A DNA stretch of 27,326 nucleotides from a bacterium (lineage in GTDB: Bacteria > SZUA-79 > Acidulodesulfobacterales > Acidulodesulfobacteraceae): positions 1 through 27,326 of the forward strand of contig JAJYHI010000108.1 in NCBI GenBank assembly GCA_021784835.1, read 5' to 3'. The notes below the pieces were generated by a model, which saw only the letters and a list, made by a program, of their open reading frames with translations, made no database searches and had not been told where the DNA came from. Of the stretch, positions 1 through 8,220 are shown piece after piece (position 1 is the first letter of the stretch; each line of letters opens with the position of its first letter). A program made the position numbers and the translations under genes.

Positions 1-6
1 AAAAAA

Positions 7-1023
7 TCAATAACTGCTGTCGTCCATTTTTACCTTTAAGCCAAACTTTTTATATGCGTAAATTGCATATATTAAAACCAGCGGCAAACCGATAATAGTC
101 GCTATTAGCATAACTAAAAGCGTTAGATGGTTTGAAGCCGAATTATATATATTTAAACTGTATTTTGTATTAATTGAAGATGGAACTATATTCGGAAATA
201 TGCCGACGGCTAAACTTGCAACAGCGCCGATAATAGCAACGATAGAATATGCAAACGGCTTTATATCGCTTGAAGACCCTGCCGTCAGTATAACTCCTAT
301 AGCCCCTATAAGCATTATAACCGGAACGAGGTCGCCTATTACGCCGAAACTGTTGCCGAGAAGCCTTGGAGCAAATATCGGCGAAATTATTAAAAACAGC
401 AAAGTAACGATTATAAAGGCTACGGCAAATCCTTTAGCGAAAGCCCTTGCTCTCTGCTGAACATCTCCTTCGGTTTTCATAATTAAATATGTAGAGCCGT
501 GCATTAAAAACATGGAAAGAGATATAAGACCGCCTACCAATCCAAAAATATTTAAGAGGCTGAAAAGCGACTGATAATCGATATGCTCTTTATTTAGCGG
601 AATTCCCATTAAAATATTTGCTATAGCCACGCCGAGCAGTAAGGCAATGCCGAGACCCGTTACGGTAATATCCGCATCCCAAAAGTTTCTCCATTTAGCG
701 CTTTCAACCTTGCTTCTAAATTCAAAAGAAACCGCCCTGAATATTATCAGCCAGACGACTAACATCATTGCAAGATAGAATCCGCTGAAAATCGACGCAT
801 AAACTAACGGAAAAGCCGCAAAAACCGCTCCGCCTCCAAGTATAAGCCATACCTGGTTTCCGTCCCAAACAGGACCTATTGCGTTAATAACGTATCTTTT
901 TTCTTCATCGTTTTTAGCTATGAAATTTAAAAGTCCGCCCACGCCGTAATCGAATCCGTCCATAACCGACCAACCCAAAATTATAACGGCAACAAGAATA
1001 AACCATAATATATTTAAGTTCAT
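7..1023 (-). CDS. cydB: Cytochrome bd ubiquinol oxidase subunit II
   Basis: CydB is the second membrane subunit of cytochrome bd oxidase, which oxidises quinol and reduces oxygen to water at the inner membrane without pumping protons. The 338-residue protein is about the usual length and is strongly hydrophobic with multiple membrane segments. It shows the family signatures MDGFDYGVG near residue 21 and GPVWDGNQVWLI near residue 50, followed by GGGAVFAAFPLVYASIFSGFY. It begins at an ATG preceded by a strong GGAGGTG ribosome-binding site (within 1030-1040) and lies 23 bases after cydA, so the two form one operon. The stop codon is inside the window, so the gene is complete. Function is certain at family level; whether the partner heme is d or b595/b558 only cannot be read from the sequence. 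Confidence 0.96.
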   Translation of the reverse strand: MNLNILWFILVAVIILGWSVMDGFDYGVGGLLNFIAKNDEEKRYVINAIGPVWDGNQVWLILGGGAVFAAFPLVYASIFSGFYLAMMLVVWLIIFRAVSFEFRSKVESAKWRNFWDADITVTGLGIALLLGVAIANILMGIPLNKEHIDYQSLFSLLNIFGLVGGLISLSMFLMHGSTYLIMKTEGDVQQRARAFAKGFAVAFIIVTLLFLIISPIFAPRLLGNSFGVIGDLVPVIMLIGAIGVILTAGSSSDIKPFAYSIVAIIGAVASLAVGIFPNIVPSSINTKYSLNIYNSASNHLTLLVMLIATIIGLPLVLIYAIYAYKKFGLKVKMDDSSY

Positions 1024-1046
1024 GATAATGACACCTCCTGATTATT

Positions 1047-2450
1047 TTAATTTGCTGCCTTTGCAGATTCGCCGGCAAGTTCGTCTTTTCCTTGAGATCT
1101 TTCCTTTAATTCTCTTTTAAACAGATAAACCGCAAAAGAAGCCAAGGTTATATAAATTAAAACAAACATTACGACAGATAAACCTAAGTCTAAAACGTTT
1201 ACGTTCTTAGAAACCGAATCAACGGTTGTCAAAAGACCGTAAACCGTAAACGGCTGTCTTCCTATTTCTGTCGTAAACCAACCTAATTCGATTGCTATTA
1301 ACGGCAAAAACGTAGAAAACCACAATAATTTTAACATCTTAGGACTGTCGAACAGTTTATCTTTGAGCAAAAGATATAGAGCTATAAGCATAACTAACGC
1401 AAAATAAAATCCAAAATACATCATTATATGAAACGACCAAAACACTATCCATACGGGCGGAAACATTGCAAGAGTCAGTTTAGTGTGATCTAATTTTGAA
1501 TCTTTTTTATTAATATATCTTATAGCCGCATTTAAACCCATAACTTTTGCGGCCGGATTTAAATATGAAAGCATGCTCAACATACTCGGTATTCCGATTT
1601 GCGGTCCGTTAGATTCCGTTGCATTGTTAGGCAGGGCAAAAAGCGTTTCCGGCGCATATTTCTGCGAATGCCAGAGGGCTTCCATCATTGCCAGCTTGGT
1701 CGGCTGGTATTTTACCACTTCTCTTGCTCCGATATCTCCGACTATAATCTGTCCGCAGGCAACTATTACGCCGACTATAACGGCTACTTTTAAAGCCTTC
1801 CTCATTACCATGTCTTTATTGTTTTTAATTAAAAACCATGCCGCAACGCCCGCCATAAAAAAAGCTGAATATTCCCATGCGCCCATTATGACATGAGTAA
1901 ATTCCGACGGAAAATAAGGATTAAATACCATCTGCCAGAAGTTTGTCATCTTAGGTATTCCGTTTGAACCTATTTTGTAGCCTGCCGGCGTCTGCATCCA
2001 TGAATTTGCTACTAATATCCATACTCCGGACAAAGTAGAACCGAATGCGACAAGTATGGTAGATACCCAGTGGGCTTTAGCCGAAAGCCTGTTCCATCCG
2101 AGAAGCATAACGCCCACGAAAATAGATTCCATAAAAAAAGCAAACAGCCCTTCTATTGCAAGAGGAGAACCGAATATAGCCCCTACAAAAGACGAATACT
2201 GCGCCCAGTTCGTTCCGAACTGAAATTCCATAACAATTCCCGATGCAACGCCTACGACAAAGTTAATTGCGAATAATTTTGCAAAAAAACGGGTAATTCT
2301 TAAATACTCCTGATCTTTGGTAAAAACATAAGTTCCTTCGGTTATTACTAAAAGCAAGCCCAAACCGATAGTTAAGGGCGGGTAAAGAAAGTGGAAAAAG
2401 GCCGTCATTCCAAACTGGATACGCGCCAGTAATAAAGCTGTACTATCCAT
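1047..2450 (-). CDS. cydA: Cytochrome bd ubiquinol oxidase subunit I
   Basis: CydA holds the hemes and the quinol-oxidising site of cytochrome bd oxidase. Visible family marks are the heme-ligand histidine in FFHFLYPPL (His20, equivalent to His19 of Escherichia coli), the AFFMESIFVG segment, the histidine in THVIMGAWEY, the YQPTKLAMMEA stretch that begins the Q-loop, the methionine region SFHIMM and the GRQPF motif. At 467 residues it is shorter than the 522-residue E. coli protein. The deficit falls in the Q-loop between YQPTK and the GRQPF region, so this is the short-Q-loop class (Bacillus/CIO-like). It starts at an ATG preceded by AAGGGG and is the first gene of cydAB, driven by two tandem promoters in the region 2598-2690. 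Confidence 0.96.
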   Translation of the reverse strand: MDSTALLLARIQFGMTAFFHFLYPPLTIGLGLLLVITEGTYVFTKDQEYLRITRFFAKLFAINFVVGVASGIVMEFQFGTNWAQYSSFVGAIFGSPLAIEGLFAFFMESIFVGVMLLGWNRLSAKAHWVSTILVAFGSTLSGVWILVANSWMQTPAGYKIGSNGIPKMTNFWQMVFNPYFPSEFTHVIMGAWEYSAFFMAGVAAWFLIKNNKDMVMRKALKVAVIVGVIVACGQIIVGDIGAREVVKYQPTKLAMMEALWHSQKYAPETLFALPNNATESNGPQIGIPSMLSMLSYLNPAAKVMGLNAAIRYINKKDSKLDHTKLTLAMFPPVWIVFWSFHIMMYFGFYFALVMLIALYLLLKDKLFDSPKMLKLLWFSTFLPLIAIELGWFTTEIGRQPFTVYGLLTTVDSVSKNVNVLDLGLSVVMFVLIYITLASFAVYLFKRELKERSQGKDELAGESAKAAN

Positions 2451-2597
2451 AAAGCACCCCTTAAAGTTAGAAAAAAATTAAATTAAAATTAAATAAGAAC
2501 AAATCTAAAACAAAACACGACATCAAAAACAATTAAAATAAAATTAAATAAATTATATATTTTATCAATCAATAAAAATTTAATATTATTTAATTAA

Positions 2598-2625
2598 ATT
2601 TTATCTCATAATTTAAAATTGTCAA
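2598..2625 (-). promoter_or_regulatory. Proximal sigma70-type promoter of cydAB
   Basis: On the minus strand a perfect TTGACA -35 box (2620-2625) is followed after 16 bases by TAAAAT (2598-2603), a 5/6 match to the -10 consensus. It faces cydA and would give a 5' leader of roughly 140 bases that is almost entirely A and T. No clear FNR, ArcA or Rex operator was recognised in the leader. Confidence 0.55.
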
Positions 2626-2662
2626 AAAAATAATCAGGATAAATTTAATCCTATTTATCTTA

Positions 2663-2690
2663 TTTATACCACATGTAAAAAATTTGTCAA
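2663..2690 (-). promoter_or_regulatory. Distal sigma70-type promoter of cydAB
   Basis: On the minus strand a perfect TTGACA (2685-2690) is separated by 16 bases from TATAAA (2663-2668, 5/6). It lies about 65 bases upstream of the second promoter and directly after the probable polA terminator, which supports a transcription unit boundary here. Confidence 0.6.
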
Positions 2691-2707
2691 GAAAAAATTT
2701 AAAAGAT

Positions 2708-2729
2708 GTTAAAATTATTTGATTTTAAC
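2708..2729 (-). terminator. Probable terminator after polA
   Basis: An 8-bp perfect stem (GTTAAAAT/ATTTTAAC) with a 6-base loop starts three bases after the polA stop codon. On the minus strand it is followed by a T-rich stretch (ATCTTTTAAATTTTTT). The stem is A/T-rich and therefore weak, but position and tail fit an intrinsic terminator closing the polA unit before the cydAB promoters. Confidence 0.45.
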
Positions 2730-2732
2730 TTA

Positions 2733-5432
2733 TTAATGGGCTTCCGCCCAGTTTTTTGCGGTGCCGATATTTACGGACAGCGGAACGCCTGACAGAAGAT
2801 TTTGATCGGTCATTAGGGGAGTGATAACTTTTGCAAAGTTTTTTACTATTGATTCTTCTACTTCGAATATCAGTTCGTCGTGAACCTGTAGGAGCATTGT
2901 TGCGGAGTTTTTTAGAATTTCGTCGTTTTGAATGTATTTATAAATATTTACCATGGCAATTTTAATTATATCGGCGGCGGTTCCTTGAATAGGAGCATTG
3001 ATCGCCGCTCTTTCCGAAAACGAAGATAAATTTCTTATTCCGGAATTTATGTTTTCTATATAGCATTTTCTTCCGAAAGCCGTTCTGACGAATCCGTTTG
3101 TCTTTGCCTCTTTGACCGTCTTTTCCATATATTCTTTGATAGCGGGATGGTTTTTAAAATATAAATTTATATAAAGCCTTGCCTCTTCGGCGGAAATACC
3201 GAGTTCTTTGGATAAGCCGAAAGGGCTCATGCCGTAAATTATTCCAAAATTAATCACTTTTGCCTTTCTCCTCATATCTTTATCGACGGCATCGACGCCG
3301 ACCCCGAAAATTTCCCCCGCAGTTTTTGCGTGAATATCTTCGTTATTTTTAAAACTTTCGATTAAGGCTTTATCCTCTGAGATAGATGCCATTACCCTTA
3401 AATCAATCTGGGAATAATCCGCAGAAAGAAGCATACAGCCGTCTTTAGCTATAAAAGAGCGCCTTATTTTAATCCCTTCTTCTCCCGAAACGGGAATATT
3501 TTGAAGATTTGGGCTCTGGCTTGCAAGCCTTCCGGTAGAAGTAGTTATTTGAGAAAAAGAAGTGTGAACCCTGTCGTTTCTGTCCATTTCCCTTAAAAGC
3601 ACGTCGACGAAAGATGTTTTAAGCTTAACCTTGTTCCTGTAAGATATTAAACTGTCCAAAAATAAAAGATAATCTCTTAAGGTTTTATCTTCATTGCCGT
3701 TTCCGAGAAGTATTTCAAATTCTGCTTTTAACGTCTGAAGAACTTCTATATCGGTGCTGTTTTTTTTGACGCGCTTAAAGTTCATTTCGTCGAACATAAT
3801 TGCGCTAAGCTGTTTAGGCGAATTAATATTAAATTCTCTGCCTGCGATTTTATGTATTATTCCGGTAAGTTTTTTTGAGTCGGAATCTAATGATGCCGAT
3901 AAAGACATAAGCATATCTTTATCTACTTTAAATCCAGCTTTTTCCATTTCGAAAAGGACCGCCGAAAGCGGCATATCGACTTCTTTGAACAGGCGTTTTA
4001 AAGCATCGTCGGTTTCTATTTCGGTTTTCAAAATTTTATACAATCGATAGACCGTAAGGGCATAATTGTTTGATTCTTCAGATTTTAACGGCTTAAGCTT
4101 TTCTTGAAATTCCGCTTCGATATCTTCGAAAGTGTGTTTGTGTTTTATAGGATTCAAAAGATAGGATGCTATTTTTATATCGAAATGAAGTCCGTTGAAT
4201 TCGATTCCGTTATTTTCCAAAAACAGTTTTGCGGCATTAAGTCCGCACCCTATTTTTAAAACGGAACCGTCTTTCAATAAATCCTTTAAACGTTTGCCGT
4301 CATAAATATCTTTAAGCCCGTAAGATACAGGTCCTGTTTCTTTAGAATAAATATATATGGGATTTGATTCGTCGTCGAATAATTCTTTCTTTTTTTCGGT
4401 AAAATCGACGTAAATAGAAAGAAATCCACCGTCTTCGGAAAAATTTTTAGAAACTGCTTGGATAGTATTCTCGGTATCTTTCGTATCTTTAGCCGACTCT
4501 TCCGCTTTATTATCTTCGACTCCTAAATCTTTTATAAGCGAATTAAATTCAAGCTCTTTAAAAACTTTATAAAGACCGGCCTTGTTTTTTTCTTTTAAAG
4601 CAAAATCTTCAATGACATTAAATACTTTACTATTTTCCAAAGATTTTCCCGAACCGGGAATAAAATACGCTTCATTTAAGCTAATATCTTCATAGAAAGA
4701 TGCAAGCTCTAAACTTTTATAAGCATCTTCTTTGTATATTAATAAAAGTTCTTTAAGCTTAGGCTTCTTAATATTATCTATGTTTTTATAAATGCCGTCT
4801 AAATTTTTATATTCTTTAATAAGCGCAAATGCAGTTTTCTCGCCAATCCCTTTAATTCCTGGTATATTATCCGACGCATCTCCCATAAGCGCCAAAACAT
4901 ATCTGTATTCTTCCGGCTTGATTCCGTTTTCTTCCTCAAAAATATTTTTTGTGATAATTTTATTTTTAAGGGCATCGTACATAAAAACTTTATCGGAGAG
5001 CAGTTGTTTAAGGTCTTTATCGCTGCTAACTATACAGATAGACGCATCGCCGCCTTCAAAGTTTTTTACCGTTCGGGCTATTAAATCGTCCGCCTCGTAT
5101 CCGTTAAGCTTAAACGTTTCAAACCCCAGCAGATAAGAAATATCGGTTAGGTAATCGACCTGCGAAACCAAATCTTCGGGCATTCCTTTTCTATTGGCTT
5201 TATAAGCCTCGTACGACTGCTTCCTGAAACTTTCTTTGGAATCGAACAGGCATGCGCCGTATTTTATATCCGCTTCTTTAATTAGCTTCATAAGCATCCT
5301 GGTATATCCCAAAGCGGCGCCTGTAGGTTTTCCTTTTGAATTTGTAAGCGGAGGAAGGGCATAAAATGCCCTGTAAAAATAGGAACTGGAATCTATCAAA
5401 AAAAGATCGGCTTTAATGCTGTCTTTTTCCAT
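2733..5432 (-). CDS. polA: DNA polymerase I
   Basis: DNA polymerase I fills gaps and removes RNA primers in replication and repair. The 899-residue protein has the three usual domains. The N-terminal 5'-3' nuclease shows GYEADDLIA (111-119), SSDKDLKQL and GDASDNIPGIKGIGEKTA (184-201). The C-terminal polymerase shows motif A DYSQIDLRV, motif B RRKAKVINFGIIYG and motif C QVHDELIFEV (Asp852). The middle 3'-5' exonuclease domain is degenerate. By hand alignment with E. coli, the ligand Asp424 corresponds to Ala401 and Asp501 to Val461, although Tyr457 (E. coli Tyr497) is kept, so proofreading is probably absent. The region around 305-330 is an acidic, Lys/Glu-rich linker. The ATG has only a weak purine-rich leader and lies five bases after the RDD gene, suggesting translation coupling to it. 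Confidence 0.97.
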   Translation of the reverse strand: MEKDSIKADLFLIDSSSYFYRAFYALPPLTNSKGKPTGAALGYTRMLMKLIKEADIKYGACLFDSKESFRKQSYEAYKANRKGMPEDLVSQVDYLTDISYLLGFETFKLNGYEADDLIARTVKNFEGGDASICIVSSDKDLKQLLSDKVFMYDALKNKIITKNIFEEENGIKPEEYRYVLALMGDASDNIPGIKGIGEKTAFALIKEYKNLDGIYKNIDNIKKPKLKELLLIYKEDAYKSLELASFYEDISLNEAYFIPGSGKSLENSKVFNVIEDFALKEKNKAGLYKVFKELEFNSLIKDLGVEDNKAEESAKDTKDTENTIQAVSKNFSEDGGFLSIYVDFTEKKKELFDDESNPIYIYSKETGPVSYGLKDIYDGKRLKDLLKDGSVLKIGCGLNAAKLFLENNGIEFNGLHFDIKIASYLLNPIKHKHTFEDIEAEFQEKLKPLKSEESNNYALTVYRLYKILKTEIETDDALKRLFKEVDMPLSAVLFEMEKAGFKVDKDMLMSLSASLDSDSKKLTGIIHKIAGREFNINSPKQLSAIMFDEMNFKRVKKNSTDIEVLQTLKAEFEILLGNGNEDKTLRDYLLFLDSLISYRNKVKLKTSFVDVLLREMDRNDRVHTSFSQITTSTGRLASQSPNLQNIPVSGEEGIKIRRSFIAKDGCMLLSADYSQIDLRVMASISEDKALIESFKNNEDIHAKTAGEIFGVGVDAVDKDMRRKAKVINFGIIYGMSPFGLSKELGISAEEARLYINLYFKNHPAIKEYMEKTVKEAKTNGFVRTAFGRKCYIENINSGIRNLSSFSERAAINAPIQGTAADIIKIAMVNIYKYIQNDEILKNSATMLLQVHDELIFEVEESIVKNFAKVITPLMTDQNLLSGVPLSVNIGTAKNWAEAH

Positions 5433-5437
5433 GTTTT

Positions 5438-5857
5438 TTATTTATTTCTTGGAACGTCTATTACGTGGGTAAAGGCAAATCTATCGCCGAGCCTGTCGCC
5501 TTCCGGACTTTTCATAATAAAATATATTTCCGCCGCATATATAATAGCGCCGATTACGACCAATAAAAAATACCCTACTAAAGGTATAAAAGAAAAAAGC
5601 AGGGGTACGGCAATAAAAGAATTTCTTATAATGGATTCTTTAAACTCCGGCTGTTTATTATCTATGCCGGTCGTAACTTTTAATCCTATCAGCCTTTTGC
5701 CTAAGCTAGCCCCGTCAAAAAAGCCGTCGGCAATCAGCAGATAAAGAACTCCGGCCAGATAACCGTAAGGATAAAACATCTCGCTTAAAAAACCGAATAT
5801 CAGCAAATCTATAGTCTTTGCGATAAATCTGTGAAGGACGTTTGCTTTTTTATTCAT
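5438..5857 (-). CDS. RDD family membrane protein
   Basis: A 139-residue inner-membrane protein of the RDD family, whose members are small multi-spanning proteins, some linked to ion transport or to membrane-envelope functions. The family hallmarks are present: HRFIAKTIDLLIFGF near the start (the Arg and Asp), GASLGKRLIGLKV in the middle and GDRLGDRFAFTHV near the end (the second Asp). About three hydrophobic segments are visible. It sits 20 bases after ahbD and 5 bases before polA, so it is likely cotranscribed with both. A TATAAT sequence lies just upstream of its ATG but has no convincing -35 box. The specific role is unknown. Confidence 0.85.
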   Translation of the reverse strand: MNKKANVLHRFIAKTIDLLIFGFLSEMFYPYGYLAGVLYLLIADGFFDGASLGKRLIGLKVTTGIDNKQPEFKESIIRNSFIAVPLLFSFIPLVGYFLLVVIGAIIYAAEIYFIMKSPEGDRLGDRFAFTHVIDVPRNK

Positions 5858-5877
5858 AAATCAATTTATTATAGTAA

Positions 5878-7026
5878 TTATTTATCGCCGATTAAAGCGC
5901 TTCTTCCTCTTAGCGGTTCGTAAATACAGTAAGGCTCTTCTTCCATATAATCTCCTTTTTCGTAATAAGCTCTTGCCCTGCAGCCTTCACAGACTTTTTT
6001 ATATTCGCATATACCGCATTTGCCCTTTAAAAGTCCCGTATCCCTTAAATTTAAAAATACCTCGGAACCATTCCATATCTCTTCGGCAGACTGCTTTGTA
6101 ACGTCTCCCGCCTGAACGGGAAGATATCCGCACGGCTGGACTATTCCCTTTCTCGATATAAACATCACTCCGCTTCCGGCAAGGCATCCTTTGGTAACTG
6201 CATTCATTCCGTGCGTTTCAGGAGTTATAGTTATGCCTGCGTCTTTTGCCTTTTTATGCATAATTCTAAAAAAATGAGGCGCGCAGGTCGCTTTTAATTC
6301 TATTTTACCTCTAAACTCCATAGTCTTGTCGTAAAACCAGGAAAGTATATCTTCATATTTCTGCTTATCGAGCATCTGGGAATCGGCAATTTGAACTCCG
6401 CAACCTACCGGCACAAGCATAAATATATGCAGGGCTTTTAAATTGTTTTTAATAGCTAATTCAAGTATATCCGGTACTTCGTCTTCATTATGCCTTGCTA
6501 TAGTCGTGTTTACCTGAACTTCTATGCCTTCTTTCTGCAGATTTTTAATTCCGTTAAAAGCGCTCTCGAAAGAACCCGGTATCATCCTGAATGAATCGTG
6601 GGTTTTGGCGTTTGAACCGTCAAGACTTATAGAGACTCTTTTAATACCGCTTCCTATAATCCGCTTTGCAACTTTTTCGTCGACTAAAGTTCCGTTGGTG
6701 GCAAGCGCCACTCTTAAGCCTTTTTTAGTCGCATATTCGGCTATATCGAAAATATCTTCCCTGTAAAGCGGCTCGCCTCCCGTTAAAATAAGTATCGGAC
6801 TGCTGAACTTGCATAAATCGTCTATGACGCTGAAACATTTTTCCGTCGAAAGTTCGTCTTCCTGTCTTTCCATCTGCGCTTCCGCCCTGCAGTGAACGCA
6901 TTTAAGGTTGCATCTTGCGGTAAGCTCCCAGAAAACCAATCTTAGTTCGTTTTTTTTGGGCATTGCTCCGCCGTGCGTCATGCCTGCCGGATGACCATGC
7001 GGATTAGACATATGGTTATTTTGCAT
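5878..7026 (-). CDS. ahbD: AhbD, radical SAM heme synthase (Fe-coproporphyrin III decarboxylase)
   Basis: AhbD performs the last step of the siroheme-dependent heme pathway, the oxidative decarboxylation of two propionate chains of Fe-coproporphyrin III to the vinyl groups of heme b. The 382-residue protein has the radical SAM cluster motif CNLKCVHC with Cys39, Cys43 and Cys46, a GGEP motif, and a C-terminal SPASM/twitch-like cysteine region (CGICEYKKVCEGC plus further Cys) for an auxiliary iron-sulfur cluster. The N-terminus is rich in His and Gly (HGHPAGMTHGG). The ATG is preceded by GAGGAGAT and overlaps the end of ahbC by 11 bases, a strong sign of coupled translation. The adjacent AhbC homologue and pathway genes separate it from other radical SAM/SPASM proteins such as NirJ. 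Confidence 0.9.
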   Translation of the reverse strand: MQNNHMSNPHGHPAGMTHGGAMPKKNELRLVFWELTARCNLKCVHCRAEAQMERQEDELSTEKCFSVIDDLCKFSSPILILTGGEPLYREDIFDIAEYATKKGLRVALATNGTLVDEKVAKRIIGSGIKRVSISLDGSNAKTHDSFRMIPGSFESAFNGIKNLQKEGIEVQVNTTIARHNEDEVPDILELAIKNNLKALHIFMLVPVGCGVQIADSQMLDKQKYEDILSWFYDKTMEFRGKIELKATCAPHFFRIMHKKAKDAGITITPETHGMNAVTKGCLAGSGVMFISRKGIVQPCGYLPVQAGDVTKQSAEEIWNGSEVFLNLRDTGLLKGKCGICEYKKVCEGCRARAYYEKGDYMEEEPYCIYEPLRGRSALIGDK

Positions 7027-8206
7027 CGTGTATCTCCTCTTCGGTCAAATAGCAGGCCGGATCCGGCGACCATAAGTCGTCTTCTTTCGCTTCGGACCTT
7101 ACTCTGAAATTTCCGTTGCATATATCGAGCCATTTACAGGTTTTACATTTTCCTTTTACGTATTCTTTTTTGTTTTTAAGCTGTTTCATTAAAGGATTTG
7201 AGGTGTCCGTCCATATTTCGCTGAATTTTCTTTCCTTCACGTTTCCGAAAGAATAGTGCCTCCAAAACTGGTCGGCATAAACTTCGCCGTCCCAGCTGAC
7301 GCATCCTATGCCTACTCCGGAACTGTTTCCGCCGTTCATTTTAAGCAGGCTCATAACGTTTGCGGCTTCTTCGGTTTTGCCTTCTTTTAAAAGTTTTAAA
7401 TAAATATAAGGACCGTCGGCATGGTTGTCCACCGTGAGGACTTCTTTTTGATTGTCCCTTGAATAAATCTCTTTGGTCAGTTCAAGTATGGTATCTACCG
7501 TCTGCCTCGTCTCTTCATGCGTTAAGTCCTCTTCCATAAGCTTTGTTCCTCTTCCCGCATAAACAAGATGATAAAAACAGATTCTCGGAATATTTTCTTC
7601 TTCCATGAGTTTAAAAATTCCGGGTATTTCCTCTGCATTTCTTTTGTTTATCGTAAACCTGAGTCCCACCTTAATGCCCGCTTCCTTAGCATAATTTATA
7701 CCTTCTATCGCTTCCCTGAAAGCGCCCTTTTTGCCCCTGAACTTGTCGTGAACCGGTTCTAAACCGTCTAAGCTTACGCCAACGTAAGATAATCCGACTT
7801 TTTTTAATTCTTTTGCCAGTTCTCTCGTAATAAGCGTTCCGTTGGTCGAAATAACCGCTCTCATTCCTTTAGACTTTGCATAAAAACACAAGTCTAAAAA
7901 ATTGGGGTGCATCAAAGGTTCTCCGCCTGAAAAAAGCATAACCGGAGAGCCGAAAGCGGATATATCGTCTATAAAAGCTTTTCCTTCTTCAAGAGTAAGC
8001 TCGTTGTTGTATTGAAGGTTTTTAGACTGCGAATAGCAGTGAACGCAGTTTAAATTGCAAGTTCTCGTCATGTTCCATACTATAACGGGTTTTTTATCTT
8101 CCGAAAACTGCAAAAGATGCGAAGGAAGTTTGCTAGACATGCGCCCGTATCTGAGTGCGTCCGAGGCGTGAACCCCTCCGCAGTAAAGTTTTGAAATTCC
8201 TATCAT
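7016..8206 (-). CDS. ahbC: AhbC, radical SAM 12,18-didecarboxysiroheme deacetylase
   Basis: AhbC removes the two acetate side chains of 12,18-didecarboxysiroheme to yield Fe-coproporphyrin III. The N-terminus MIGISKLYCGG...LRYGR...LPSHLLQFSEDKKPVIVWNMT is characteristic of this family. The radical SAM motif CNLNCVHC supplies Cys50, Cys54 and Cys57, followed by SGGEP. A C-terminal cysteine set (IGCVSWDG, CKTCKWLDIC and a final PACYL) fits an auxiliary cluster. At 396 residues it has the family length. An AAGGAGAAG ribosome-binding site precedes the ATG. It lies 14 bases after the cobA-hemD fusion and overlaps ahbD. The siroheme decarboxylase AhbAB needed between siroheme and this enzyme is not in the window. 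Confidence 0.92.
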   Translation of the reverse strand: MIGISKLYCGGVHASDALRYGRMSSKLPSHLLQFSEDKKPVIVWNMTRTCNLNCVHCYSQSKNLQYNNELTLEEGKAFIDDISAFGSPVMLFSGGEPLMHPNFLDLCFYAKSKGMRAVISTNGTLITRELAKELKKVGLSYVGVSLDGLEPVHDKFRGKKGAFREAIEGINYAKEAGIKVGLRFTINKRNAEEIPGIFKLMEEENIPRICFYHLVYAGRGTKLMEEDLTHEETRQTVDTILELTKEIYSRDNQKEVLTVDNHADGPYIYLKLLKEGKTEEAANVMSLLKMNGGNSSGVGIGCVSWDGEVYADQFWRHYSFGNVKERKFSEIWTDTSNPLMKQLKNKKEYVKGKCKTCKWLDICNGNFRVRSEAKEDDLWSPDPACYLTEEEIHDAK

Positions 8207-8220
8207 TTATATCTTCTCCT

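Noticed and set aside
2451..2597. Riboswitch or FNR-type operator in the cydA leader
   Set aside because: The leader is nearly pure A/T without a conserved aptamer-like pattern; TTGAT-like words are present but not as a proper dyad.
4792..5136. Plus-strand reading frame of 114 codons
   Set aside because: Antisense to the conserved 5' nuclease domain of polA, Ser-rich low-complexity translation, no supporting signals.
5858..5876. Promoter directly before the RDD gene
   Set aside because: A TATAAT is present, but no acceptable -35 box lies at 15-19 bases and the gene is 20 bases after ahbD in an apparent operon.
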